DNA of 64,000 nt from Hyphomicrobium sp. MC1 (GCF_000253295.1 NC_015717.1:186001-250000); one strand, 5' to 3'; counted from the stretch's first letter, positions 17,301 through 25,503 are shown. Numbers and translations: made by a program. Notes: generated by a model not told the origin, from the sequence alone.

Positions 17301-17924
17301 GAGCATGCCGGCGACGCGGACGTCGTGGACGTAGGTCCATCGACCCGTTGCCTTGGCTGGGATATCGACGCGCGCTTGCGATGCGCCGACAATGCGATAT
17401 TGCGAGACGGGTTTCAGAGGTGCATCGGGATCGATATTTAATCGGATGCGCTGACCGGCGATGAGTTCACCGAACGTCGCGCTCTCATTGCTGCCTGTCG
17501 TGCTTCGTATCACGCCTTCTTCGACAACGAGGTCGCTGGGTTCGGCGCGAAGATGGCGAGCGGCGGCCTGCAGAAGGTGATGTTTTGCAGTCGCTGCTGC
17601 CCGACGGAGCGGATTAGCTGCAACCTGGATTGTCTCGCTGGCTATTGTCGCACCCTGGTCGGGGGTGACGGACGTGGTGCCGAGCACCATCGAGACGTGC
17701 TCGAACCGAACGTCGAGTTCTTCCGCAATGATCTGTGCGAGCGATGTTCTTATGCCCGTACCGAGATCGACGTGACCGTTAAACCCGGTAACGCGGCCCA
17801 TCGCATCGATGGCGATAAAAAGCTCGAGCGGTCCATCCGGCTGCTTGGTGGCAACGACCGTCAACATGTCGCCCTGATCGAGATAGGCCACCGACGTGCT
17901 TTCAATGTTGCCCGGCATTGCCAC
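14370..17924 (-). CDS. nicB: Nicotinate dehydrogenase subunit B (Mo hydroxylase fused to three cytochrome c domains)
   Basis: 1184 residues, close to the length of Pseudomonas putida NicB. Residues ~1-740 form the molybdopterin-binding large subunit, ending near the active-site segment PPLGVGESASVPS. A hydrophobic anchor follows (~760-785, SSFVAAAAGLLTIG). Three haem c motifs come next: CNVCH from residue 802, CSACH from 948 and CASCH from 1083. With NicA it hydroxylates nicotinate to 6-hydroxynicotinate and sends electrons through the haems to the respiratory chain instead of NAD. The start overlaps the nicA stop by 23 bases. XdhC at 5612 is a plausible cofactor loader. Confidence 0.95.
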   Translation of the reverse strand: MAMPGNIESTSVAYLDQGDMLTVVATKQPDGPLELFIAIDAMGRVTGFNGHVDLGTGIRTSLAQIIAEELDVRFEHVSMVLGTTSVTPDQGATIASETIQVAANPLRRAAATAKHHLLQAAARHLRAEPSDLVVEEGVIRSTTGSNESATFGELIAGQRIRLNIDPDAPLKPVSQYRIVGASQARVDIPAKATGRWTYVHDVRVAGMLHGRVVRPPYGGFDHGEHVGRSLISVDRNSIAHIPGIVSVIIIGDFVGIVATREENAALAAAQLKTVWHSPPGQPDLNFPENALRANPATPRKLADRGNVDQALEGATEPMNRTYVWPYQMHGSIGPSCAVADYRDDALTVWSGTQNPFPMRRDLSLLLDMPEDRITVERLEAAGCYGRNCADDVTADAALLSRAVGKPVRVQLTREQEHAWEPKGAAQVIDVRGGLDLEGGPAAYDFETRYPSNLSPTLSLLLTGKVAAVADTVQMGDRTAIPPYAYSNLRVTVHDMPPIARASWFRGVSALPNSFAHESFIDELATSAAVDPIEYRLRYLTDPRAIDLVRAVAERAKWVPHTKPQTLGGEGDLLYGRGFAYAVYVHGKFPGTAAAWAAWVADVAVNRKTGEIAVTRVICGQDSGMMINPAGVRHQIHGNIIQSTSRVLKEQVEFSSTAVKSQEWGGYPLITFPEVPEIDVLMIPRPEEPPLGVGESASVPSAAAICNAVFDATGVRFRELPLTPERVLAALGGTPLRAEPQPKKKLKWLRNIGLSSFVAAAAGLLTIGSPWRPAIDPIPRPDLTTYSAATIERGRLAAAAGACNVCHVGPNGEAFAGGRRLDTPFGAIYATNITPDEKNGVGSWSYPAFEQAMRDGISRDGHHLYPAHPYTSFAGTSEADLQALYAYLMTQAPVSTKAPETKLRFPFNVRGLMAGWNALFLNAKPFPYDSTETTEWNRGAYLVETLGHCSACHSPRNILGAETGGKAHLSGGFADGWEAPALNGEARSPVRWTEAAFYDYLRSGHTPHHGSAAGPMAPVVASLVPLPDQDIRAMAHYLASMQKPEAGNADASAQIAAAASASSAAEAQAALIAPRGERLFKGACASCHTQDEILAPLFLNSNLHTDKPNNVLQAILNGVDAPEILAQKVGRKGTEIMSMPSFKTVLDDEQLAELLAYLRARFAPSKAAWSDLPEAIGAARAVSTH

Positions 17925-18468
17925 TCTCGTTTTTGTCGTTATCAGCGGTTTGGTGGATGTCGTGCTGTTCGCTTGGCGATCTTGGCTGCTGTTTGCGCTT
18001 GGCGGCTGCGTGCCGGACCGCTGCCAGAATTTCGACGTGCGTACCGCAACGGCACAGATTGTGTTTCAGGGCCGTGCGGATATCCTGATCACTGGGATCG
18101 TCGTTTCTCTGCAGAAGAGCGACGGACGAGATGATCATCCCGTTAAGGCAATACCCGCACTGCGCTGCCGACTGCTCAATAAAAGCCTGTTGCACGGGGT
18201 GAAGTGCATCATTCTCGCCGAGACCTTCCAGCGTAACGATTCGTCGCGCGCCAACCGATCCTAGCGCGATCGTGCACGATCGCACGGCGCGTCCTTCGAT
18301 CAATACGCTGCACGCGCCGCATTCACCCAGCCCGCACCCGTACTTGGGGCCGTTGAGCTCGAGGTCGTTCCTTAGGATGTAGAGCAGCGGCGTTTGAGGG
18401 TCCGCGCAGACGGTGACCTGCTTGTTATTGACGTGAAGCTCGACGGCGCCAGCCTTAGTCGTGCACAA
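17902..18468 (-). CDS. nicA: Nicotinate dehydrogenase subunit A (2Fe-2S protein)
   Basis: 188 residues with the two [2Fe-2S] sites of the xanthine-dehydrogenase family: plant-type cysteines C45, C50, C53, C65 and the helical-domain cysteines C104, C107, C139, C141. It relays electrons from the molybdenum centre of NicB to the haems. The start is TTG at 18468 with GGAG ten bases upstream; no in-frame ATG or GTG exists near it. The C-terminal ~35 residues after AAVRHAAAKRKQ are polar and low-complexity and overlap the nicB start. It is divergent from nicC, with a palindromic site in between. Confidence 0.94.
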   Translation of the reverse strand: MCTTKAGAVELHVNNKQVTVCADPQTPLLYILRNDLELNGPKYGCGLGECGACSVLIEGRAVRSCTIALGSVGARRIVTLEGLGENDALHPVQQAFIEQSAAQCGYCLNGMIISSVALLQRNDDPSDQDIRTALKHNLCRCGTHVEILAAVRHAAAKRKQQPRSPSEQHDIHQTADNDKNESGNAGQH

Positions 18469-18571
18469 ATTCGTGCATCTCCGTTGCGCTCAGACGACCA
18501 TGCTTCGATGCGCAAGGTCTCAACCTCTTTGATGCCTCGGATAGCATCGAATATCCAAGCGACGCAATAAC

Positions 18572-18585
18572 AAGCGTATACGCTT
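18572..18585. promoter_or_regulatory. Perfect 14-bp palindrome in the nicA/nicC divergent promoter region (candidate NicR operator)
   Basis: AAGCGTATACGCTT reads the same on both strands. It sits about 100 bases before nicA and 190 before nicC. A second related site lies at 18703. MarR-family regulators bind such dyads, and nicR is the MarR gene of this cluster. The assignment to NicR is inferred from position and symmetry. Confidence 0.6.
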
Positions 18586-18691
18586 TTAATGCCGAGATGC
18601 CATTAATGGCGCCCGTCGGCAAAAGTGTCTATAAAAGGCTATTTTGCTAAGTTTATGTGCACTAATGCTAATAGTTAGTCACACAAAGCGC

Positions 18692-18720
18692 TTGCCAACA
18701 ATAGTGTGTACGCTTAAATG
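18692..18720 (+). promoter_or_regulatory. Possible nicC promoter overlapped by a second operator-like motif
   Basis: TTGCCA (18692-18697) and TAAATG (18715-18720) are 17 bases apart, a weak sigma-70-like arrangement. The spacer contains AGTGTGTACGCTT (18703-18715), similar to the palindrome at 18572. A regulator bound here would block RNA polymerase. The -10 match is poor, so the promoter call is tentative. Confidence 0.35.
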
Positions 18721-18777
18721 GCGTCATCGAGACGCCCTGTAGGCGCTTGCACATCCTCTTACTCTGCAATGATTGAT

Positions 18778-19914
18778 ATGCCAAAGCACAAGAAGACGAT
18801 CGCGATTATCGGTGCCGGACTCGGAGGTGCTGCAGCTGCCGCGCTGCTTCAGCATGCCGGTTTCGAGGTGCAGCTCTATGAGCAGGCGTTCGGCTTTTCC
18901 CGCCTCGGTGCGGGTATCCACATGGGACCGAACGTTCTCAAGATTTTCCGGCGCATCGGCATCGACCAAAAACTCGCCGAGATCAGCAGCAAGCCGAAAT
19001 TCTGGTTCAGCCGCGACGGTATAACCGGCAAATACCTATCGCGCATTCCGCTTGAGGGTTACGGCGCGACCTATTGCACTGTTCATCGCGGCGATCTTCA
19101 TAAGTTGCAGATTGCAGCACTTCAGCCTGGAACGTTGCATTTCGATAAGCGCCTCAAGCAGATCGATGATGGCGGGAACGACGTTTATCTCGAGTTCGAG
19201 GATGGCACCTCCGCGCGTGCGGATATCGTCATTGGCGCCGACGGGATTAACTCGCGTGTCCGCGAAATTCTACTTGGCGTCGAAAAACCGAATTATAGCG
19301 GCTGGGTCGGTCACCGGGCTGTTATCCCCGCGGACAAACTGAAAAAGTACAATCTCGATTTCGAGGAATGCGTGAAGTGGTGGGGCCCGGACCGTCACAT
19401 GATGGTCTATTTCACGACCGGCGATCGCAGCGAATACTACTACGTGACGGGCGTTCCGCACGACGCCTGGGATTTTAAAGACCCGTTTGTCCAAAGCAGC
19501 CGGGAAGAGATGGCGGATGCCTTCAAAGGCTATCATCCCGTTATCGAGGCACTCATCGACGCGACGGACGAAGTTACGAAGTGGCCGCTTTTTAATCGCA
19601 ATCCGCTACCGCTCTGGAGCAAGGGAAGGCTGGTTCTGCTCGGCGATGCGTGCCACCCGATGAAGCCGCACATGGCGCAAGGTGCCGCCATGGCGATCGA
19701 AGACGGAGCGATGCTTGCACGTTGTCTCGGCGAGACGGGCATCGAGAACTATTCGAGCGCATTCAAGCTTTATGAATCCAATCGTCGAGACCGCGCAACG
19801 CGTGTCCAGACAGTATCGAACGCCAACACGTTCCTGCTTACGCAGGAAGACCCGGCCTGGGTCTATGGCTACGATCTTTATGCCGAGCCCTTGAAGAGCG
19901 AGGCAATTGCGTGA
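18778..19914 (+). CDS. nicC: 6-Hydroxynicotinate 3-monooxygenase
   Basis: 378 residues from ATG 18778. FAD motif IIGAGLGG follows seven residues after the start. RLGAGIHMGPNVLKIFRRIG and WFSRDG, then the second FAD motif LLGDACHPMKPHMAQGA, are characteristic of NicC. It decarboxylates and hydroxylates 6-hydroxynicotinate to 2,5-dihydroxypyridine with NADH and oxygen. In-frame ATGs at 18718 and 18769 are alternatives. I prefer 18778 because known NicC proteins have only a few residues before the Rossmann strand and because the -10-like region overlaps 18718. No clear ribosome site precedes any of them. The stop overlaps the nicD start by one base. Confidence 0.94.
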   Translation: MPKHKKTIAIIGAGLGGAAAAALLQHAGFEVQLYEQAFGFSRLGAGIHMGPNVLKIFRRIGIDQKLAEISSKPKFWFSRDGITGKYLSRIPLEGYGATYCTVHRGDLHKLQIAALQPGTLHFDKRLKQIDDGGNDVYLEFEDGTSARADIVIGADGINSRVREILLGVEKPNYSGWVGHRAVIPADKLKKYNLDFEECVKWWGPDRHMMVYFTTGDRSEYYYVTGVPHDAWDFKDPFVQSSREEMADAFKGYHPVIEALIDATDEVTKWPLFNRNPLPLWSKGRLVLLGDACHPMKPHMAQGAAMAIEDGAMLARCLGETGIENYSSAFKLYESNRRDRATRVQTVSNANTFLLTQEDPAWVYGYDLYAEPLKSEAIA

Positions 19915-20711
19915 TGGCCGGTCCGCTCCACGGCGCGAACGTCTTCGCAAACGGCATTCGTCAGCATTACTTGCGTTACGGCGGCAAGGGGCGCGCGGTC
20001 ATTCTCATTCCCGGCATTACGAGCCCGGCGATTACATGGGGGTTCGTTGCCGAACGCTTGGCGAAAGATCATGACGTCTACGTTATAGATGCGCGCGGCC
20101 GCGGGCTGTCGTCGACCGGGCCGGATCTCGACTACGGCCTTGATGCGATGGCCGCAGACGTTGTCGAACTCGCAAAGGTCTTGAAGCTAGAGAAGCCGGC
20201 ACTCCTCGGTCATTCCATGGGTGCCCGTGTTGCGGTTCGTGCGGTTGCCGGTGATAAATCCGCCTTTTCACGCGCCGTTTTGGTCGATCCGCCGGTGTCG
20301 GGTCCAGGCCGACGGCCCTATCCGAGCAAGCTTGAGTGGTACGTCGATTCCATTCGTCTCGCCGTGAAGGGCATCGACGCCGAGGGCATGCGTGCTTTCT
20401 GCCCGACGTGGACGGACGAACAGCGCGCGCTCCGCGCCGAGTGGCTTCATACCTGCTTCGAGCCTGCGATTGTTACGGCATTCGAGGACTTCCACAAAGA
20501 CGACATCTTTCCCAGCGTTCCGAGTCTTTCGCTGCCCGCAATGCTCATGGTCGCCGGTCGCGGCGGAGTGATTACCCAGCAGGATGTCGATGAGTTCAGG
20601 GCGCTGAAACCGGATATCGAAGTCGTCCGCGTGGAGAACGCCGGTCACATGATTCCATGGGATGACTTCGACGGTTTCTTCGACGCGCTTGGAAATTTCC
20701 TCGTTCGATAA
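19914..20711 (+). CDS. nicD: N-formylmaleamate deformylase (alpha/beta hydrolase)
   Basis: 265 residues starting at ATG 19914, within TGATG at the nicC stop, so translation is probably coupled. A GTG at 19911 is an in-frame alternative. The nucleophile elbow is GHSMGARVAV and the catalytic His lies in NAGHMIPWDDFD near the C-terminus. NicD removes formate from N-formylmaleamate, the ring-opening product of NicX, to give maleamate. The position between nicC and nicE matches the nic order I know from Pseudomonas. Confidence 0.93.
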   Translation: MAGPLHGANVFANGIRQHYLRYGGKGRAVILIPGITSPAITWGFVAERLAKDHDVYVIDARGRGLSSTGPDLDYGLDAMAADVVELAKVLKLEKPALLGHSMGARVAVRAVAGDKSAFSRAVLVDPPVSGPGRRPYPSKLEWYVDSIRLAVKGIDAEGMRAFCPTWTDEQRALRAEWLHTCFEPAIVTAFEDFHKDDIFPSVPSLSLPAMLMVAGRGGVITQQDVDEFRALKPDIEVVRVENAGHMIPWDDFDGFFDALGNFLVR

Positions 20712-20767
20712 CTCGACAGCCGAAGAACGAGAAGAAGCTAAAAAATTGGAATAAAGGAACGCAAGCC

Positions 20768-21514
20768 TTGAATTATCGCATCGGTCAGATCGTGCCGAGT
20801 TCGAATACGACGATGGAGACGGAAATTCCGGCGATGCTCCTGGCGCGGCAGGCCATTCGTCCTGAGCGCTTTACCTTCCATTCCAGCCGTATGCGCATGC
20901 GCACGGTGAAGAAGGAAGAGCTGAAGGCCATGGATTCCGAGTCGGATCGTTGTGCTGTCGAGCTTTCCGATGCTCGTGTCGATGTCCTGGGTTACGCCTG
21001 CCTCGTCGCGATCATGGCGCAGGGCTCAGGATACCATCGTGTTTCCGAGCTGAGGCTGCGCAGTCGTGCCTCTGAGAACGGTGCTGATGTTTCTGTCGTG
21101 ACCAGTGCCGGTGCGCTTATCACAGGCCTGAAGGCGATGAGGGCAAAGCGCCTCGCGATCGTCGCGCCGTATGTGAAATCCCTCACCGAACTTGTCGTCA
21201 ATTACATTCGCGACGAGGGCTTCGATGTTCAGGATTGGCGCGCTCTCGAAATTCCGGACAACCTCGAAGTCGGTCGTCATAACCCCGATAAATTGCCGGA
21301 TATCGTTCGCACGCTCGATCTTGGCGGCGTGGATGCCATCGTGCTGTCGGCGTGTGTGCAGATGCCGTCTCTTTCCGCCATCGCCAAGGTGGAAGCGATC
21401 ACCGGCAAGCCAGTCATCACCGCGGCGGTTGCTACAACTTATTGCATGCTGAAGGCGCTCAAGATCGAGCCTGTCGTACCAGGTGCCGGCGCATTGCTGT
21501 CTGGAGCATACTGA
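20768..21514 (+). CDS. nicE: Maleate cis-trans isomerase
   Basis: 248 residues of the Asp/Glu racemase superfamily. IVPSSNTTMETEIPAML at the N-terminus is typical of maleate isomerase. The two catalytic cysteines are C78 (GYACLVAIM) and C196 (LSACVQMPS). It converts maleate to fumarate, the last step before the TCA cycle. The start is TTG at 20768 with AAGGAA eight bases upstream; no nearer ATG fits. The stop TGA overlaps the ATG of nicF by one base. Confidence 0.95.
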   Translation: MNYRIGQIVPSSNTTMETEIPAMLLARQAIRPERFTFHSSRMRMRTVKKEELKAMDSESDRCAVELSDARVDVLGYACLVAIMAQGSGYHRVSELRLRSRASENGADVSVVTSAGALITGLKAMRAKRLAIVAPYVKSLTELVVNYIRDEGFDVQDWRALEIPDNLEVGRHNPDKLPDIVRTLDLGGVDAIVLSACVQMPSLSAIAKVEAITGKPVITAAVATTYCMLKALKIEPVVPGAGALLSGAY

Positions 21515-22164
21515 TGGGTGGGGCTCCGCAAACCGCAGCAGCAAACTATCAAGGCGTCTGGGGTGAACGTATCGGTTTTGGTGATCGTCCGGCGCTGCTC
21601 GTCGTCGATTTTCTCAAGGCCTATACGCGGAAAGAGTCGCCGCTTTTCGCGCCGGGCGTGGTCGATGCCGTCGCGAATACGCCGGAGCTTCTCGCCGCTG
21701 CGCGGCAGGCCGGGATTCTTGTCGTCCACACCCGCATTCTGTATTCCGCGCCGGACTGCGCCGACGGCGGCATCTGGGTGAAAAAGGCCCCGGTGATGAA
21801 GGCGATGGTTGAAGGCAATGTCCTGGCGGAATTCTGCGAGGGTGTTGAGCCGGAAAAAGATGAGCCGGTCATCGTCAAGCAATACGCGAGCTCTTTCTTC
21901 GGCACGAGCCTCGCATCACTTCTTCATACGCAAAAGGTCGACACCGTCGTCATTGCGGGCTGCTCGACGAGCGGCTGTGTTCGCGCCACGGCCGTCGATG
22001 CAGTTCAATACGGTTTCCGCACGATAGTCGTCCGCGATTGCGTGGGCGATCGTCATCCTGAACCGCATGCTGCCAATCTCTTCGATATCGACAGCAAGTA
22101 CGGGGACGTCGTCAGCAAGGCTGACGCGATCGCGGCGATCAAGGCCGCGCAGACAACTCGCTAA
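21514..22164 (+). CDS. nicF: Maleamate amidohydrolase (isochorismatase-like)
   Basis: 216 residues from ATG 21514, which overlaps the nicE stop; a longer reading from 21352 would lie inside nicE. The cysteine-hydrolase triad is Asp32 (LLVVDFLKAY), Lys122 (IVKQYASSFFG) and Cys155 (GCSTSGCVRATA). It hydrolyses maleamate to maleate and ammonia, releasing the pyridine nitrogen. Confidence 0.94.
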   Translation: MGGAPQTAAANYQGVWGERIGFGDRPALLVVDFLKAYTRKESPLFAPGVVDAVANTPELLAAARQAGILVVHTRILYSAPDCADGGIWVKKAPVMKAMVEGNVLAEFCEGVEPEKDEPVIVKQYASSFFGTSLASLLHTQKVDTVVIAGCSTSGCVRATAVDAVQYGFRTIVVRDCVGDRHPEPHAANLFDIDSKYGDVVSKADAIAAIKAAQTTR

Positions 22165-22208
22165 TATCGATCACAAGTAACCGCAGAGCGCTGAAGGGAG
22201 ATAAGTCG

Positions 22209-23237
22209 ATGGACCGGAATGTCTTGACGGAAATGTGCCTCGAGCAGCTGACGCTCAGCGGCGTGCATGAAGGTGAGAAAGTCATCGTTTTGTCCCAGGG
22301 CGAGGAACGCCTGGATTACGCCGATGCGTTTCTGGCTGCGGGTCAGCGGCTCGGTTGCCAGATGTATCATATGCGTCTCCCCGCTCCGATGCCTGAGACC
22401 GGGGCTTGGGCCGTCGGTAAGACTGGGCTTGCCGCCATGCCCGACGCGGTCGAGGCATTGAAGCAGGCCGACATGGTCGTCGATCTGATTTTCTTGTTGT
22501 TCAGCGATGAACAGATGGCGATTCAGGCCTCGGGCACGCGCGTGTTGACGGCTGTCGAACCCGCCCCGTTGCTCGCGCGCCTAATGCCGACGAAGCAACT
22601 GCGCGAACGCGTCGAAGTCGGAGCCGAACTCCTGGCCAAAGCCAAGACGATGCGGATTACGAGCAAGCACGGCACCGACGTCGTCTATAAGCTCGGCGTA
22701 TATCCGACGATGAGCGAATATGGCTACACCGATCAACCCGGCCGGTGGGATCACTGGCCGGCGGCTTTCGTCTTTACCGGTGGCGCGGACGATGGCGTTG
22801 ACGGCACGATCGTTTTGGCGCCGGGCGACGTCCTTCTTCCTTTTAACACGTATGTTCGTGAGCCCGTGACCTACACGATCGAAAAGGGCTTTATTCAGGA
22901 TATTCGCGGTGGTCTCGACGCTGAGCTGATCAAATCCTATATGGCGACATTCAACGACCCGCGCGGATTCGGTATGTCTCATGTCGGCTGGGGCTTGGAT
23001 CATCGCGCGCACTGGCATGGATTGACGCAATTCCCTGGCGGTATGGGTATGGAGCTGCGGTCGTTCTACGGAAACGTTATGTTCTCGACCGGCCCGAATA
23101 ACGAACTCGGCGGCCCGAACAATACCGCGTGCCACCTCGACATCCCGATGCGGAACTGCAGCCTCTTCCTTGACGACCAGCCGATGGTCCTCGACGGCCA
23201 GATTGCCGTGAAAGAGATGCTGCACGTTTTCGGCTAG
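22209..23237 (+). CDS. nicX: 2,5-Dihydroxypyridine 5,6-dioxygenase
   Basis: 342 residues. NicX is a mononuclear Fe(II) extradiol-type dioxygenase unrelated to the classical ones. Its metal ligands correspond here to His265 (GLDHRAH), His309 and Asp311 (CHLDIP). It opens 2,5-dihydroxypyridine to N-formylmaleamate. GAAGGGAG precedes the ATG. It lies 44 bases after nicF and completes the route from nicotinate to fumarate together with nicABCDEF. Confidence 0.95.
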   Translation: MDRNVLTEMCLEQLTLSGVHEGEKVIVLSQGEERLDYADAFLAAGQRLGCQMYHMRLPAPMPETGAWAVGKTGLAAMPDAVEALKQADMVVDLIFLLFSDEQMAIQASGTRVLTAVEPAPLLARLMPTKQLRERVEVGAELLAKAKTMRITSKHGTDVVYKLGVYPTMSEYGYTDQPGRWDHWPAAFVFTGGADDGVDGTIVLAPGDVLLPFNTYVREPVTYTIEKGFIQDIRGGLDAELIKSYMATFNDPRGFGMSHVGWGLDHRAHWHGLTQFPGGMGMELRSFYGNVMFSTGPNNELGGPNNTACHLDIPMRNCSLFLDDQPMVLDGQIAVKEMLHVFG

Positions 23238-23374
23238 ACAGTGAGCGGTGCATGCAGCGCCGCGGCCATCGCCGTCATCGTGGATGTGCCATCAGCTCCT
23301 TGTTTGCATCGCTTCAGTTGCGACGTTCTGCAAAGAGCGCTATCGCAAAGGAGAAAACGAGCGGGAGGCTGTGA

Positions 23375-23833
23375 GTGACGAAAGAGAAGCCTGGCACGCA
23401 ACGGCGAATGCCGGGAACGTATAAGGTCACCGAGCAGGTGGGGCACCTGATGCGCAAAGCGTATCAGCGTCACCTTGCGATTTTTCAGGAGAACGCCAGC
23501 GATCCCGATTTGACGGCCGTGCAATTCACGACGCTCTGTGCGCTTCGGGACAACGGCCCAAGTTCTCAAGCCGAACTCGTTAAAGTGACAGCCATTGATC
23601 AGGCAACCATCCGCGGCATCATCGAACGGCTAAAAACACGCGGCCTCATAAAGGTGACGAAAGATGCACAGGACGGCCGCAAGGTCATAATGTCGTTGCT
23701 GCCCGCGGGGGAGACCGTTTTGGATGACATGTATCCAAGGGCGTTTCACATCAGCGAATTGACAGTGGCGAACCTTAATCCGGCGGAGCGCATGGCGTTC
23801 ACATATCTTCTTCAAAAAATCATCGATGGATGA
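23375..23833 (+). CDS. nicR: MarR-family repressor of the nic genes
   Basis: 152 residues from GTG 23375 with GGGAGG eight bases upstream. The winged-helix core runs TTLCALRDNGPSSQAELVK, a recognition helix near IDQATIRGIIERLKTRGLI, and the wing DAQDGRKVIMSL. NicR of Pseudomonas putida represses the nicCDEFX side and responds to 6-hydroxynicotinate. Gene position at the end of the same strand fits. The palindromes at 18572 and 18703 are the obvious candidate targets. Confidence 0.9.
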   Translation: MTKEKPGTQRRMPGTYKVTEQVGHLMRKAYQRHLAIFQENASDPDLTAVQFTTLCALRDNGPSSQAELVKVTAIDQATIRGIIERLKTRGLIKVTKDAQDGRKVIMSLLPAGETVLDDMYPRAFHISELTVANLNPAERMAFTYLLQKIIDG

Positions 23834-24394
23834 GCCTTACCCGGGATGCTTGCGACTAAACTTCGGCTGCCGGCGCTGAGGGCAAGCTTTGCTGGCCGTA
23901 AAGGTCGCGACCGAAAACGGACATCTTTCCGTTCAGACGGCGTCGTCGATCTATGCTAACTGCTAATGTCTGGAATAAGCTCAATCGACATTCGCGATGC
24001 TGAACTGCTCGATTTAATGCGCCGACTGCTAATGGCCTGAAGCGTCATTTAGCCGTCGTCCGCTTTCTCGGCAAAGCCGCTGTCCGTCACCGGAGCATGC
24101 TGCATTCGCTCAGGTCAGCTTCTGGGGTAAAGCCGATATCGCGTCAGTGCCCAATGGCGGCATTAGTGCTTCTTCATCCTCGAACTACCCCTCGCGCTCC
24201 TCGGGACAGGTGTGGTTTGAAGTCGTTGACGATTTAAGCGTCAAGCATCTCGGTTCTGGTAAGGATAACTCGCCATTGATATTGGCGACTATAGGGTTGG
24301 GTTATTTTCCTTCGAGGCAGAAGTCGAGGTCCGTTTTTTGCCTAACGTCGAGGTTTAGTTTACGTCGCCCTGACCGGACGATAGCGTGCGCTTA
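23834..24394. other. Gene-free stretch with a dispersed-repeat fragment
   Basis: No gene seen in these ~560 bases. A 19-base segment at 24059-24077 (TCCGCTTTCTCGGCAAAGC) recurs with one mismatch at 39022-39040. Short frames present carry no recognisable domain. The stretch lies next to three broken genes and looks like decayed DNA. Confidence 0.5.
24059..24077. repeat. Dispersed intergenic repeat fragment, copy 1
   Basis: TCCGCTTTCTCGGCAAAGC, 18 of 19 bases identical to 39022-39040. Both copies lie in gene-free DNA. It may be a remnant of a longer repeat family. Confidence 0.4.
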
Positions 24395-24803
24395 TCACTC
24401 TGCAGGCCTTGTTTCCTGCATCCGCCGTTCCGCCAGCTCCAAGGCCGTCTCCCCGGTCTCGCGCAGAATTCTTTGCTCACCGGTGACTTCGTGGTAACGA
24501 CGCAGGATGACATCGACGTAGAGCGGATCGAGCTCGAGGCCATAGCAACAGCGACCGGTCTTTTCGGCGGCGATCAGCGTCGAACCTGAGCCCAGGAACG
24601 GGTCAAGCACGATATCATCGCGGTTGGTCATGTCGAGCAATGCGTCTTCGAGCATCGCAACTGGCTTAACGGTCGGATGGTCCTGCAGTCCGCGGCGCGC
24701 ATCGGAGCCCATGCTGGATGCGCCGGGATAGGTCCAGGTATTCGAGCGCCAGCGGCCGTGCTTACGGAGTTCGATGTTATAGATGTGTGGCGCGGTGCCG
24801 ATT
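24395..24803 (-). pseudogene. DNA (adenine/cytosine-N) methyltransferase, C-terminal fragment
   Basis: The frame is open from just after a TAA at 24804-24806 and has no proper start. It reads IYNIELRKHGRWRSN, WTYPG, HPTVKPVAMLEDAL, VLDPFLGSGSTLIAAEKTGR and GLELDPLYVDVILRRY, the last third of a beta-class site-specific methyltransferase. The DPF-x-GSG motif is the AdoMet-binding loop. The DPPY-type catalytic motif and everything N-terminal to it are absent. Homology stops at the EcoRI-like GAATTC near 24808, where an unrelated reading frame begins on the other strand, so a deletion or recombination junction lies there. Such genes are common on phages and integrated elements in alphaproteobacteria. 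Confidence 0.8.
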
Positions 24804-24807
24804 TAGG

Positions 24808-25503
24808 AATTCCGTTCGGAAGCGATCACCCATTCACCTACCATGAGGGCAAGAGAATTCTGAGTTTGGCTATGAGTGAGTTGCGACAACGGGGTGATCT
24901 CCAGGGGGAACTCGGCATGAACCCGTCAACGCCCGGACGACCATCATGGGAAGGAGCGAAAACTGGGTATGGGATTTTCTTACTCTCGGCACCGCGAATG
25001 AAAATGATGCCTTTACGAATAATCCTCATCTCACACTGGGCATCTTGCCAGATACTATTGACGCGATGGTCACTGTTCCGAATGCGGTGAACCGCGCTAT
25101 GAGAAGTAGGTTGATCGATTTGGGAGAGTCAGGTTTTCGACAGCTCACGAGCCAGATCGTTGCAAACCTGAAGCCTTTGCTCAATGAGCATCCCGGAGCG
25201 ACCCCGCGCTTCCGCGGCGTTCAGCGACGGCATCCTTCGCAAAGGTCCACGCCCTTCATCGATGCTTTGATAGAGTTTGATCTGCGAACTGCAGTTGATA
25301 GCGATGATGCCCCCAAAAGCCAGCCGCGCTGGCTGGCCGCCGGCTACAATTCCTTTGTCAACAAGGAAGGTTCAAATTACCAGATCCAGATGGGCGTACT
25401 TTTCCCCTATGAGTATTGTCCCGAGCTAAGCGAACCTGGGGCGATCGAAATGATCGCTAAGGCGTGGCTCTACTGCAAGCCATTGGTCGATTTGGCCCGA
25501 TAG
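24808..25503 (+). pseudogene. Unknown protein, 5'-truncated and frameshifted
   Basis: I do not recognise this family. The 185-codon frame starting at 24946 is probably the second part of a longer gene. The preceding frame ends in PSTPGRPSWEGAK and the following one continues NWVWDFLTLGTANENDA, and the two join smoothly if one A is added to the four-A run at 24959-24962. The upstream part is open back to the junction at ~24806 with no start. The C-terminal half is ordinary globular sequence (DALIEFDLRTA, NYQIQMGVLFPYEY). The gene is therefore broken at the 5' end and probably by a one-base deletion. Confidence 0.55.
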
